Source: Arthrobacter sp. ISL-28
Lineage (GTDB): Bacteria > Actinomycetota > Actinomycetes > Actinomycetales > Micrococcaceae
Length of the DNA: 64,000 bases
NCBI RefSeq assembly: GCF_018613875.1
Contig: NZ_JAGGPJ010000003.1
Location: 62,001 to 126,000 of the forward strand
Reading direction: 5' to 3'
Shown: in pieces, positions 27,006-36,796 of the stretch
Position numbering within the stretch: the stretch's first letter is position 1
How the letters are laid out: every line of letters starts with the position of its first letter
Program-made: the position numbers and the translations under genes
The notes under the pieces: model-generated
Told to the model about the DNA's origin: nothing
The model's input: only the letters and a program-made list of their open reading frames with translations
The model's database searches: none

Positions 27006-29100
27006 CTACGGCCGCAAATTCAGCGGCTTGATCTCCGCACCATCCTTGATCAGGCCCAGCAGATCATCCTGCCTGGCCTGGCCCAACGTCAGCCGGTACT
27101 TCGCGAGACCGGAGAGCATGTGCCTCGTTCTAGGCACATCACGGCTGAGGGGGTGATCTAATAACCGTCGCTCGATCTTGTGCTTGCCCGGATGAATCCA
27201 GTGAGGGGCGAATTCAGTACTGGAATCTTCCGGCCGTGCAGCGATCTCAGATGCGGCAACCGAGAACAGCGTGTCCCACGGGTCCGTCACCCCTGGCTTC
27301 AGCACCGCAGCACCGTGGGCCGCAGCAACGTTCTTCCGCACTACATGCCCTAGATACCGATGAACACGCCCTTCCCGCTGCTCAAAGTCGACCGGGTTAC
27401 CGGGAACATTCCAGTGGATGACGGAGTGTGCCCACCAGTGGAAATCGATGCCCTCCTGGCCCACGGACGTGGAAGCCAGGACGAACGGCCAGAAGGGGCT
27501 GTTGAAGGCCCTGCGGACATCGGGCATACGGTTGCTGTCACCCTCGTCCGTCTTGGCATTGCTGTACCGGACGGCGAACCGGACACCCATCCGGAGGTCC
27601 TCATGAGATCCGTCCGGATACTTGGCAACCATCTGCGCCGGCTTGAGGGACAGGGAGCACCGGATGTCGTCGGCCAGTGCCCACAGCTGCTCGTTGGTGA
27701 TCTCCCCGGGAGCCTGCTGGCTGCGGAGCTGAAAGACGTACTCGTCCAGCACCGCCTGGAGGTTTCCGGCTTCGCAGTAGCGCAGGACTTTCTGCCAGTA
27801 GGCGCCTTCGGGGTAGAGCATGTCGAGCAGCTCTGAGGCGTCGAGGCGGTTGAAGAGTGCACGCAGCCCGGCGGCCGCGAAAACGGCGGCCTTCCACAGC
27901 TCTGCGCCGTCGAATTCATCCGGAACGACCCGACCCAGTGCGCGGTAGATGCAGTTGGCAGGGGAGTTGACGGCCAGGTCTTCAACGCCGTCGTCCCAGC
28001 CTGCCGGCTCACCGACGGATGATTGCGCCATCCGGTCAATGTGGGCCAGATACAGTCCGGCTTCTGAGCCGGCATCCAGGTCGGCGCCTCCCGTGTCTGA
28101 TGCCTTGCCGAGCTGCTGCGTGTACTCGTCCAAGCCCCGCAGCTGATTGGTGGCAACCCGGGCGTCGTTCTTCCATTCTGCCGGCAGGGTGCCGGGAACG
28201 GAGAAGTAGGAAGCCCAAACGCCCAGACGGCTGGCGGGGTCGATGTCGGTGCCGCCCACCATGGACTTGCCGGCCTCCGCGGCAGCTTCCCGCACAGAGG
28301 CGCCGTCCACCACGGCCCCCTTCATCGAGGCCAGTTCCAGCGGATCGCCCGCACGTGCCAGTGAAGCATGCGGGATGAACAGCGCAAGGGCTGACATGGT
28401 CTGGGGTTCGCCGTCACGGACGTTGTAGCGCAGTCGTCCGGCGAATTTGCGGCGAGCCTCGGCGGTATTCTCCCCGTGCCGCGGCGAGCCCTCAAGGATC
28501 TGACGCTCTGCCTCGTAGGAGAGCATCGTGGTGATCGCTGTCGGAGCGGCGTTCCACGCTGAGAAGACCAGCTGCTTGGTGACATCCGGCCCCACTTCGG
28601 CGAATGCGCCGGACGGCTCAACGTAGGGGAGCGACGGCGGCACCCACAGCAGCTTCCACCAGCCCTGGCCGACCGTGTGGTCGCGCACGGCCCTGAACTT
28701 GCCGCTGTCGGTCTCCACGGCGCCGTAGCGGCGATAAGGGTCGGGATCGATCGTGGCCAGGGCCGGCAGCAGCGGGTCAACGGCTTCGCGGTCGCAGTGG
28801 ATCCGGCCATCCAGCATCCGGCCGACCTTGTAGTCAGTAAGGAAGTGCGCGAACATCGGCACGGATTTCCAGTACTCCATCGGACTGCCGGTGCGCGCCG
28901 CGCGGAACAGGGCGGACAGGGACTTGTAGCTGGTGAGGTCCCCGGCCCGGACATCGGTGGGCGCCATCTCGATCACGGACAGCATGTCGTCTTTGCCGAG
29001 CTGCGGCCGCTCCGTCCGGCTCATGAACATCTTCAGGCCGTCCTCGATGCGGTGCATCAGCGCGTCGTCCGGAACCTGAATGTGCCGCCTTCCTCGGCGA
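27006..29100 (-). pseudogene. SF2/SNF2-like helicase missing its N-terminal ATPase part
   Basis: From about 29,085 downward the minus strand encodes nearly 700 residues beginning DALMHRIEDGLKMFMSRTER, which looks like the middle of an SNF2-type helicase. The second RecA-like domain follows with ASTSVGQEGIDFH, HWNVPGNPVDFEQ and REGRVHRYLG (motifs V and VI). No Walker A or DEAH motif is present upstream. Instead the frame runs directly into the 3' end of another gene and, further 5', into antisense-like sequence with no homology. A deletion thus appears to have removed the first RecA domain and joined the rest to the neighbour. The protein should be inactive as a helicase, although the frame itself remains open to 29174. 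Confidence 0.68.
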
Positions 29101-30000
29101 TGCCGGGAAACGACTTCTTCAGTTCGCTTACCTCGACTGCGCCGTCGGGCATTGCATCCAAGGCAGCTTCCCACTTCTTCAACCGCCGGCGGGCGGCAGC
29201 GATAGCGGTGTTAATACCGTGTACGGAAGAATCCAGACCGAGCGAAAAGCCGATCCGGCCCTGGTCAAGGAGGATCGAGGTCGCTTTGTCGATCGCTTCA
29301 CGGCAACCGTCCAACTCGTTGCGCTCCTTATCGAGGTTGTCCTGTGCTCCAAGAGGACAGTGATTCGCTCAATCGCTTCCTGGCGCTGGTGCTCGGCATG
29401 TGCGCTGACGCTAACGGCTACGGCCATCAGCACAAGTGGCGCGGCTACCGTCAGGAATCCAGCGCTGGCAACCGCCACGCCAGCTGTAGCTGCCGCACCA
29501 GTTGCAGCACCGGCGGTGCCTGCAGCTGCGGCTCCGCCTGCGACAGGGACGAATGTGGCGGCACCCACGATTCCGGTCGAGTTCACGAGGGAACCATGAA
29601 TAGCTCCTGCAACTCCTTTGGCGGCCATAGGACGAACGAGTCCTTGGCCGGCCTGGGCGGCAAGCTTGGCGGGTACCACCATCCGATAGGGTACCTCTCC
29701 CGTTTCGGCCACGTTCACCTTCGGGGGAGCAGATTTTGCTGTTTGTGTTACGAGCTGCGCCAGTTGCTTGGCGAGGGGACTTGCAACGTCAAGCTGTAGG
29801 CCGCCCTTGCGATCGCGGGTCTGCGGCATTGCATGCATCTCGAGTGTTGCGATGGGGGAATCCGCAAGAGTTGCCAGAACCGTTCTCAGCTCGGCCAGAC
29901 GAGCCGGCGTTAGGCCCTCGGTGCCCAGAACGTCAGAAACGCTGGCTGCTTGTGTAGCCAGTGTCCATACCGGCACGAGTGTTTTGCTGTCAGTAGTCAC
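29057..30000 (-). pseudogene. Unrecognised membrane/coiled-coil protein interrupted by a frameshift
   Basis: Reading from the start at 30000, about 215 codons contain a Gly/Ala-rich hydrophobic region (VGAATFVPVAGGAAAAGTAG and FLTVAAPLVLMAVAVSVSA) followed by charged helix HAEHQRQEAIERITVLLEH. Near 29,343 the coding signal jumps one base: the old frame becomes Ser/Arg/Pro-rich, while the shifted frame continues DNLDKERNELDGCREAIDKA and LDSSVHGINTAIAAARRRL to a stop at 29057. A single-base deletion explains this. I do not recognise the family. The layout, a hydrophobic Gly/Ala core and a helical C-terminus, could suit a membrane effector, but that is speculation. It sits just upstream of the truncated helicase. 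Confidence 0.6.
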
Positions 30001-30250
30001 TTATTGTCCCCTCCCGAAAGTGAAACCGCCTCAGCGGTGGGAGCGACGCTGCGTGAGGACCTGAGAACAGGGTCCTGCCTAAATGTCACCGGTGGTTATC
30101 GTCCCCCATTGAAATCGGAATGCATGACAGTGTCGCCATCCTAACCGTTGGGCGAGTCCCGCTACACTGATCCTGAATCAGCCAGACAGCAATCTCTGGA
30201 AGGCAATCAACAGGAACGGAACCCAAGCCGTTTCAAGGCAAAGGGGTCCA

Positions 30251-30877
30251 GTGTCCGAAGCTAAATCATTCAAGCCCGTCGCGTTCATTGCATCTGCGGT
30301 GGCGGTTCTACTGGCTGCACTGCTTGTAGCGAGCATGCTTGGGTTCGGGCCGTTTTCAAGCAAGAGCGAGCGGAGCCAATCCGTTCTTCTCAAATCCGTC
30401 AGGAACGTGAGCCAGTATCACGCTGCGGTCGGTAATTTTGAGCTTTTGTTAGATGAGAAAGAAGACACCGGGGGGCTTCCCGATTTCATAGCAGGACGAC
30501 GGACGCTCTTTGTGGCCGCTGGCACCGTCAATGCCTATGTCGACTTATCGGGTCTCGCTGAAGAGGACCTCACGGTGTCTGCCGATGGCAAATCGGTGAC
30601 GTTGCGGCTTCCCGAGCCGCAGCTCGATAAGCCCAATATCGACCATGACCGGTCCTATGTGTACAGCCAGGATCGGGGTATCGCTGACCAAGTCGTAGAT
30701 GCGTTCACGGCGCCTCAGCAAGCGGAGCTCTATCTCCTCGCCGAATCGGATATGGCTGACGCTGCTGAGAACTCCGAGCTGCGGCAGCGAGCGGGTGAAA
30801 ATACCAAGAGCATGCTGACTGGTCTGTTCGGGTCGCTCGGATACGAGGTTACCTTTGAGGGCGGCGCATCTAGTTAG
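30251..30877 (+). CDS. DUF4230 family membrane-anchored protein
   Basis: The protein is 208 aa with one N-terminal membrane helix (residues about 10-32, VAFIASAVAVLLAALLVASM) and an extracytoplasmic domain fitting DUF4230: SQYHAAVGNFELLLDE, GTVNAYVDLSGL, VTLRLPEPQLDKPNID, and a C-terminal amphipathic helix ending LGYEVTFEGG. DUF4230 has no known biochemical function. The GTG start has AAGGGG upstream. It lies between the decayed genes and the Wadjet operon, is not coupled to either, and may simply be a resident gene at the island edge. Confidence 0.78.
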   Translation: MSEAKSFKPVAFIASAVAVLLAALLVASMLGFGPFSSKSERSQSVLLKSVRNVSQYHAAVGNFELLLDEKEDTGGLPDFIAGRRTLFVAAGTVNAYVDLSGLAEEDLTVSADGKSVTLRLPEPQLDKPNIDHDRSYVYSQDRGIADQVVDAFTAPQQAELYLLAESDMADAAENSELRQRAGENTKSMLTGLFGSLGYEVTFEGGASS

Positions 30878-31143
30878 GTAATGCTGATCGACCGGGTTGG
30901 TTCAGCTTCGGCGTAATCAGCTGCTTCAAATTATTGAGCAGGACGCCGTTGTGGCCTCCAAAATGAATTTCAACCACCTCAACGGCATCCCTCATCCCGG
31001 AACTTCTGCACCTGGTTGGGGTCGGCGCCGTCGTCCGTCACCAGGGTCCACGGCAGTGCCAGCCGTTCCCAGGCGTGGAAGGGCCGCAGCCCAAGCTTGA
31101 ACGAGTCGGCCAGCACGTAGACTCCTGGCCTCGATACCCTCCG
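30870..31143 (-). pseudogene. C-terminal remnant of a DeoR-family regulator
   Basis: On the minus strand, 31140-30980 reads SRPGVYVLADSFKLGLRPFH, then LALPWTLVTDDGADPNQVQK and FRDEG. This corresponds to the end of the sugar-phosphate sensor domain of DeoR/GlpR regulators (A-D-x-S/K-x-G, T-D, and a final acidic/Val stretch). A frameshift near 30,985 moves the expected EVVEI ending to another frame. No helix-turn-helix part precedes it. It occupies the 345-bp interval in front of jetA, so Wadjet probably inserted into or next to an older regulator gene. Confidence 0.6.
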
Positions 31144-31221
31144 AATCGACTCTTACCCTTGAGGGCTTCGGGCTTATCGGGCAAGGAATCATTGTCAGCG
31201 CCATTGGCTAGTGTGAGACGC

Positions 31222-32694
31222 ATGACTGTTCTCCGCGCCGCCCTCACGGCCTCCCGCCTTTTGAGCGAGGACCCTGCGTGGCGTCTGCTCCGTGCGAACA
31301 ACGCAGCCATCGCCGTGGCTGTGCTGAGCAAGCATCTGGGCGGCGAGCAACGGCGGTTGGCGGCACCGACGCTCTTTGAGCAGGTTGAGGAGGACCTGGA
31401 GGAGCTGCGGGGCAATGGCTTCGACCTGCCGCAGACGGCTCAGGCATATTGCACGGCATGGCGTAATGACGGCATCCTGATCCGTCGCACGGCAGAGGGA
31501 TCCCGCGAGGAGACCTTTGAGTTGTCGCTCGGTTCCCTGCAGGCCATTCGCTTTGTGACCGAGTTGTCTGAGCCACGACAGGCCGTGACCGAATCGCGTC
31601 TTGCCACCATCCTGGACAGGGTGCGCGTGCTGGCCCGCGAGACAGACCCGGACAGTACGTCGCGGCTGCGGGCATTGCATGAGGAACGCGCCCGCATCGA
31701 TGCCCAGATCGAGCGTGCCGCCGGCGGGGACGTCGACGTGCTGTCCGCAGAGCAGGCCGCTGAACGGCTGCGCGACGTACTGTCGCTCATTGAAGAAATA
31801 CCCAGTGATTTTGCCCGGGTCCGGTCCGAGCTTGAGCAACTCAACAGGGACCTGCGGGAACGGCTGATCGAACAGGATGGCCCGCGCGGCAGCGTCCTGG
31901 ATGACATCTTCCGCGGTGTTGATCTCGTGGCCGAGTCAGAGGCTGGACGGAGCTTTTCCGGCTTCTACGCTTTACTGCTTGACCCGGAACAGGGACGTGA
32001 TTTCGAGGACAGCATCGACACCATCATGGACAGGGAATTCACGTCCCGGCTCTCCGCGGCGCAAGTGAGGATCCTGCGCCGGATTCTGCCCACGCTCCAG
32101 GACCGTAGCTCCGAAATCCATGCCGTCATGACTGCGTTCAGCCGCAGCCTGCGCCGCTTTGTCCAGTCCCAGGAACTCGAACAGGACCGGCTGATCAACC
32201 AGCGGCTGCGTTCTGCATTGCGGCAAGCTTTAGAGACCTCGCAGTCGGTGAAGCCCTATGCCAAGACGGAATTGTCGCTGGACCTGACTAGTGTTCCGCT
32301 CAATTCAGTGGCCGCTTTAAACCTGCACAATCCGGCCGACTTCGAAGCCGCTGGCGAGATCACCGAGCATGACGCCGAGACAGTGGACATTGAGGAACTC
32401 CGGGCTTTGGCCCGCGCCTCCGAGATCGACATGATCGAATTGACCGGGAATATAAATGCCGTGCTGAGTCGGCAAAGCTCCGCCACCATTGCCGACGTTT
32501 TGGCTGATCGTCCGGCCACCCAAGGTGTGGCAAGCGTCGTCGGACTCCTAGTGCTCGCCGAAGAGCACGCCACCGCGCTAAGCGGCCGTGAAGACGTCAC
32601 CTGGCAGCCTCCGGCACCCTCCACCAACGACTCCGCCACCACGCGCCGCGGCACCGTTGGCCGCTACCTCTTCACCGAAAGGATCCACCCGTGA
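31222..32694 (+). CDS. jetA: Wadjet subunit JetA (DUF3375, kleisin-like MukF analogue)
   Basis: The protein is 490 aa. The ATG at 31222 begins the conserved DUF3375 start (TVLRAALTASRLLSEDPAWR); the frame is open further upstream but only through regulator debris. The protein is helical, Leu/Arg/Glu-rich, with coiled-coil stretches around 170-230. In Wadjet, JetA is the kleisin-like subunit that joins the JetC ATPase and JetB. The complex extrudes and cleaves small circular DNA, protecting against plasmids. The TGA overlaps the GTG of jetB, so the four genes are translationally coupled. Confidence 0.93.
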   Translation: MTVLRAALTASRLLSEDPAWRLLRANNAAIAVAVLSKHLGGEQRRLAAPTLFEQVEEDLEELRGNGFDLPQTAQAYCTAWRNDGILIRRTAEGSREETFELSLGSLQAIRFVTELSEPRQAVTESRLATILDRVRVLARETDPDSTSRLRALHEERARIDAQIERAAGGDVDVLSAEQAAERLRDVLSLIEEIPSDFARVRSELEQLNRDLRERLIEQDGPRGSVLDDIFRGVDLVAESEAGRSFSGFYALLLDPEQGRDFEDSIDTIMDREFTSRLSAAQVRILRRILPTLQDRSSEIHAVMTAFSRSLRRFVQSQELEQDRLINQRLRSALRQALETSQSVKPYAKTELSLDLTSVPLNSVAALNLHNPADFEAAGEITEHDAETVDIEELRALARASEIDMIELTGNINAVLSRQSSATIADVLADRPATQGVASVVGLLVLAEEHATALSGREDVTWQPPAPSTNDSATTRRGTVGRYLFTERIHP

Positions 32695-33365
32695 GTGAAT
32701 CAGGCGTACCCGGACCGGCCGGAGGCGAGGAGTCGGTGTCCGACGTCGTGCTGTGGGATGGCGACAAAGGCACCCTGCGCGAGCCCTCCCGCCGCGTCCT
32801 CGTCCAGCTTCTGCGGGGCCCCTATCTCTCCGCTTCCCGGCACGGGAACCTCTGGACGGCGCTCTTGTCCGACGAGGACGCCGTCCGGTCCAGCTTGGCC
32901 GACCTGTTCTTGGACCTTGTCACCGATCACGCCGCACAGGTCGCCTTCGTCCGCAACACCTCCGCGGACGTTGACGCGCCAAAGGTCATGCGCACCGCCA
33001 CGCTGACGTTCCTGGACACGGCGCTGCTGCTCCACCTGCGGCAGACGCTACTGCAGGAAAGCGGCGGTCGGAAAACCATCGTCGGGGCGGACGAGGTGAC
33101 CGATCAGCTACAGGTTTACCGAGGGAAAGACAACGCCGACATCGCGGGATTCTCCAAACGAATCAACTCGTCCTGGCAAAAAATGGTCAAATACGGGCTG
33201 TTGGCTGCAACCAGCACGGAGGGCCGTTTCGAGGTCTCGCCCGTCTTGAGGCTCGTCTTTGGTGCGGAGGAGATTGCAGCCGTGCAGGCGGAGTACCGGC
33301 GGCTGGCTGCGGAGGTGGAGCCCGGCTCCGCAGAACTGCCCGACACCGATGAGGAGACAGAATGA
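32691..33365 (+). CDS. jetB: Wadjet subunit JetB (DUF4194, MukE-like)
   Basis: The protein is 224 aa, typical for DUF4194. Winged-helix-like content includes LVQLLRGPYLSASRHGNLW near the N-terminus and KRINSSWQKMVKYGLL and FEVSPVLRLVFGAEEIAAV near the C-terminus. JetB is the KITE/MukE-like subunit binding the JetA kleisin. The GTG start overlaps the jetA stop by four bases, and its own stop overlaps the jetC ATG. The order A-B-C-D matches canonical type I Wadjet operons. Confidence 0.92.
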   Translation: MSESGVPGPAGGEESVSDVVLWDGDKGTLREPSRRVLVQLLRGPYLSASRHGNLWTALLSDEDAVRSSLADLFLDLVTDHAAQVAFVRNTSADVDAPKVMRTATLTFLDTALLLHLRQTLLQESGGRKTIVGADEVTDQLQVYRGKDNADIAGFSKRINSSWQKMVKYGLLAATSTEGRFEVSPVLRLVFGAEEIAAVQAEYRRLAAEVEPGSAELPDTDEETE

Positions 33366-36300
33366 GCATGACGATGCCGGCCACGGCGCCAGGCATCCGG
33401 ACCGGTCAGTGGCGGCTGGAACGGGTGGAGTTGCTCAACTGGGGGACGTTCCAAGGACATCACGGCCTGGACATCGCACGGAAGGGCTTCCTACTGACGG
33501 GTCACTCCGGCTCGGGAAAGTCGTCGCTGGTCGACGCCATCTCAGCCGTGCTGACGCCTCGCGGAAAGCTGCACTTCAACGCGGCCGCCCAGGACACCTC
33601 CGCCCGGGGAGAAGACCGGACGCTTGTGAGCTACATCCGCGGCGCATGGCGGCGCAGCGCAGATGACGAAACGGGCGAAGTGCGTGCGGAATATCTGCGC
33701 ACCGGCGCCACGTTTAGCGGCATCCTGCTGCGCTACAGCGACAACACAGGGGCTAAGCCGTTGCTGTTGCTCAAGCTGTACCACCTGCGCCGAGGCTCCA
33801 ACACGCCTGCTGACGTCAGCGAATTGAGCATCCTCCTGCAGGAGGATGCGACGCTCACCGGTTTTGTCGACTACCTTCGCAACGGCGTCGAGACCCGGCG
33901 CATCAAGACCACCTGGCCGGCCGCGTACGTCACCGACAAGCATTCGGCCTTTGCCAGCCGCTTCTGCCGCCTGATGGGCATCTCCGGCGAAAATGCCGTG
34001 CTTCTGCTGCACAAGACGCAATCGGCCAAGTCGCTGGGCAGCCTTGATGACCTATTCCGCCAATTCATGCTGGACAGGCCAAAGACGTTCGACATCGCCA
34101 TTACCGCAGTGGCGCAGTTCGGCGAATTGTCCGAGGCCCACCGGCTGGTGGTGGAAGCGCGCGAGCAGGTGGAACATCTGCGGGGGATGGAGGAACCGGC
34201 CCGCGCGTTCGGGCTGAACAGCGCCCGCGCCACCGAAGCCGCCGCACTTTCCGCGGCGTTGACCAGCTTTAGGGATGAATGGAAGCTCAAGCTGGCCAAG
34301 GACGCCAAAGCGGCCGCCGAGTCTGCCGCGCTGACCGCCCAACACGACGTCGATTTGGCGGCCGCCACCACGGCGGAATTGGAAGAGGCTCACTCGGCCG
34401 CCCGCCGGCAAGTGGACGGCCACGGCGGGCAGGCCTTGCGCGACCAACAGACACAGGTGGACCTGGTACAGGAACGCGAACGCGATGTCCTGGGGCGGCG
34501 CGCCGAGCTGGCCTCGAAGTTAGAGGCGGTGGGCATTAGCTTCCCTGCCAGCTTCGAAGAGTATGAGGAACTTCGGGCCGCGGCCCGCACCGAACGCAGC
34601 GGCCTGGATGCCGCCCGGGCGGCCAGCAGACAGACCATCAATGAGCTCCACGAGGCCCGCGGTGCGGCCAAAGCGAAGGTCCGCGACCTCGAAACGGAGC
34701 TCAAATCCCTGCGCGGCCGACGGTCCAATCTCGGCGACAGGCTGGTCACCGCGAGGTCCGTCGTAGCAGAAGCGGCGGGCCTGCCGGCGTCGGCGTTTCC
34801 GTTCGCCGGTGAGCTGTTGGAGGTCCGGAAGGAATTCGCGGACTGGTCCGGAGCCATCGAGCGGGTGCTGCGCCCGCTGGCCACCGTCATGCTCGTCCCG
34901 GAGAAGCACATTGACCGCGTGCGCGACGCCGTCGACGGGCTATTTCTGGGCGCCCGGCTGGTCTTCGAGTCCGTTCCCGGACGGTCAGAACCGCCGCGGG
35001 CCGCGCGGACCGAGCGGTCTCTGGTCTCGCGGGTCCAGGTTGCCGATGGTCCCATGGCCGGGTGGCTGCACGCGGTCCTGTCCGGCAACTATGACTACGA
35101 ATGCGTCGATTCGCCCGCGGAACTCGGCGGTTCGGAGAAAGCCGTCACCCGTGCCGGGCAGGTCAAACGCTCACGCATCCGACATGAAAAAGACGATCGC
35201 TCACGAGTGGATGACCGCTCAACGTGGGTGCTCGGATTCGACAACGCCGACAAACTGGAGCTCCTGAGTTCACTCGTCCAGGCCGCCCGAGCAACGGCTG
35301 ACCAACTCGCCGACAGGGTCGACGCCGCTGAGAATCGGCGCGAGGCCGAGCGCCTACGCGCTGAGGCGTTGGCATTGACTGAAACCCACGGCTGGGACCA
35401 ACTGGATGCTGGCCGGGCTCGCGCCCGGGTGGAGAGCCACAAAGAACGGCTGGCAGAGATCCTCGCCGCGAGCGGCGACCTTCGCGCAGCCGAAGCCGCC
35501 GCGAAGGAGGCCAAGACGCGGTGGGCGGCCGCGCAGAAGGCCCAGCAGGCAGCCATGGAGTCGATGGCCGAGGTCAAAACCCAACTGGTGGGACTGGACC
35601 GTATCGTGTTGGAGCTTGGCCCGCGCGTTGCCGCGTCGGCCGACGTGCCTGAGGAGCTTGCAGCCAGTCTGCGGGAACGGTTCCTGAGGCAGCGCCGCAG
35701 CATTGTCCACGAGGTGATCGACGAAGTCGCACTGACGGTGGCCACTGGGTTGAGCGCGGAGGAAAAGCAGGCCACGTCCCAGGCCGCAGCCGCCCGAACA
35801 GCCTTCGCATCGCTGGCGGGAGAGTTCCGGCGTCTTTGGCCCGCCAAAGCCGGGGACTTGACCGACCAGGTGGAGGATGGTGGCGGATATCTTGCTCTGT
35901 TGGAGCAGCTTGTCGCGGACCGCCTGCCGGACTTTGAGACCCGGTTCTTCGAACTCATGGAACGCCAGTCGCAGCAAAATGTGGCCACATTGGCCAATGA
36001 GATCCGCCGCGCGCCCTTGGAAGTGCGCGACAGGGTGGCCCCCATCAACGGCTCCCTCAAACGGTCTGCCTTCGACGCCGGGCGGTTCCTGAAGATCGTT
36101 GTCAAGGAGAACCGGGGCGAGCTGGGCAGGAAGTTCCTCAGCGACCTGCAGGACATCAGTACGGGCTCATGGGTGGCCCAGAGCCGCGACGATGCCGAAG
36201 CCAAGTTCGAAGTCATGCGGCGCATCATGGAGAAACTCGCCTCGAGCGAACCCGGCGACACCTCCTGGCGGAACCAATGCCTGGACACCCGGCTTCACGT

Positions 36301-36796
36301 GCGCTTCACCGCCACGGAAGTAGACGCCGCCGGCAGGCAGCTCAATGTGTACGACTCCAGCGCGGGCCTCTCCGGCGGCCAGCGACAAAAGCTTGTCACG
36401 TTTTGTCTGGCCGCGGCCCTGCGCTATCAGCTGGCCGGCGACGGCGAGGACGTGCCGCGCTATGGCACCGTCATCATGGACGAGGCGTTCGATAAGGCGG
36501 ACAGCAACTTCACGCGCATCGCCATGGACGTCTTCACGGAGTTCGGGTTCCACATGGTGCTCGCAACCCCGCTGAAACTCCTGCAAACGCTGGAGGACTA
36601 CATCGGGGGCATGGCCGTGGTCACCTGCCGGGAGTTCCAGGACTCCCGCATCGGTTCCCTCTCCATGGACGACGACGGCGGTCAGGGCTCTGCGCCACCG
36701 CCCGCCGAAGTGCCGGGCCGGGAGCAGCCAGCGGGCACAGGGGTACTGGAAACCGCGGACGCTGAAGATCCGGCAGAGAAGGGCGCGCTGTTTTGA
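33362..36796 (+). CDS. jetC: Wadjet subunit JetC (SMC-like/MukB-like ATPase)
   Basis: The protein is 1144 aa. The N-terminal ATPase half has Walker A HSGSGKSSL near 46-54. A long Ala/Glu/Arg-rich coiled coil spans about 290-450 and 640-900 around a hinge-like middle (SAFPFAGELLEVRKEF to VDSPAELGG). The C-terminal half has the ABC signature LSGGQRQKL near 1003 and Walker B VIMDEAFDKAD near 1038. This layout is that of JetC, the SMC-type motor that loads on and extrudes DNA. Both nucleotide-binding halves are intact. The gene overlaps jetB and jetD by four bases each. Confidence 0.94.
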   Translation: MSMTMPATAPGIRTGQWRLERVELLNWGTFQGHHGLDIARKGFLLTGHSGSGKSSLVDAISAVLTPRGKLHFNAAAQDTSARGEDRTLVSYIRGAWRRSADDETGEVRAEYLRTGATFSGILLRYSDNTGAKPLLLLKLYHLRRGSNTPADVSELSILLQEDATLTGFVDYLRNGVETRRIKTTWPAAYVTDKHSAFASRFCRLMGISGENAVLLLHKTQSAKSLGSLDDLFRQFMLDRPKTFDIAITAVAQFGELSEAHRLVVEAREQVEHLRGMEEPARAFGLNSARATEAAALSAALTSFRDEWKLKLAKDAKAAAESAALTAQHDVDLAAATTAELEEAHSAARRQVDGHGGQALRDQQTQVDLVQERERDVLGRRAELASKLEAVGISFPASFEEYEELRAAARTERSGLDAARAASRQTINELHEARGAAKAKVRDLETELKSLRGRRSNLGDRLVTARSVVAEAAGLPASAFPFAGELLEVRKEFADWSGAIERVLRPLATVMLVPEKHIDRVRDAVDGLFLGARLVFESVPGRSEPPRAARTERSLVSRVQVADGPMAGWLHAVLSGNYDYECVDSPAELGGSEKAVTRAGQVKRSRIRHEKDDRSRVDDRSTWVLGFDNADKLELLSSLVQAARATADQLADRVDAAENRREAERLRAEALALTETHGWDQLDAGRARARVESHKERLAEILAASGDLRAAEAAAKEAKTRWAAAQKAQQAAMESMAEVKTQLVGLDRIVLELGPRVAASADVPEELAASLRERFLRQRRSIVHEVIDEVALTVATGLSAEEKQATSQAAAARTAFASLAGEFRRLWPAKAGDLTDQVEDGGGYLALLEQLVADRLPDFETRFFELMERQSQQNVATLANEIRRAPLEVRDRVAPINGSLKRSAFDAGRFLKIVVKENRGELGRKFLSDLQDISTGSWVAQSRDDAEAKFEVMRRIMEKLASSEPGDTSWRNQCLDTRLHVRFTATEVDAAGRQLNVYDSSAGLSGGQRQKLVTFCLAAALRYQLAGDGEDVPRYGTVIMDEAFDKADSNFTRIAMDVFTEFGFHMVLATPLKLLQTLEDYIGGMAVVTCREFQDSRIGSLSMDDDGGQGSAPPPAEVPGREQPAGTGVLETADAEDPAEKGALF

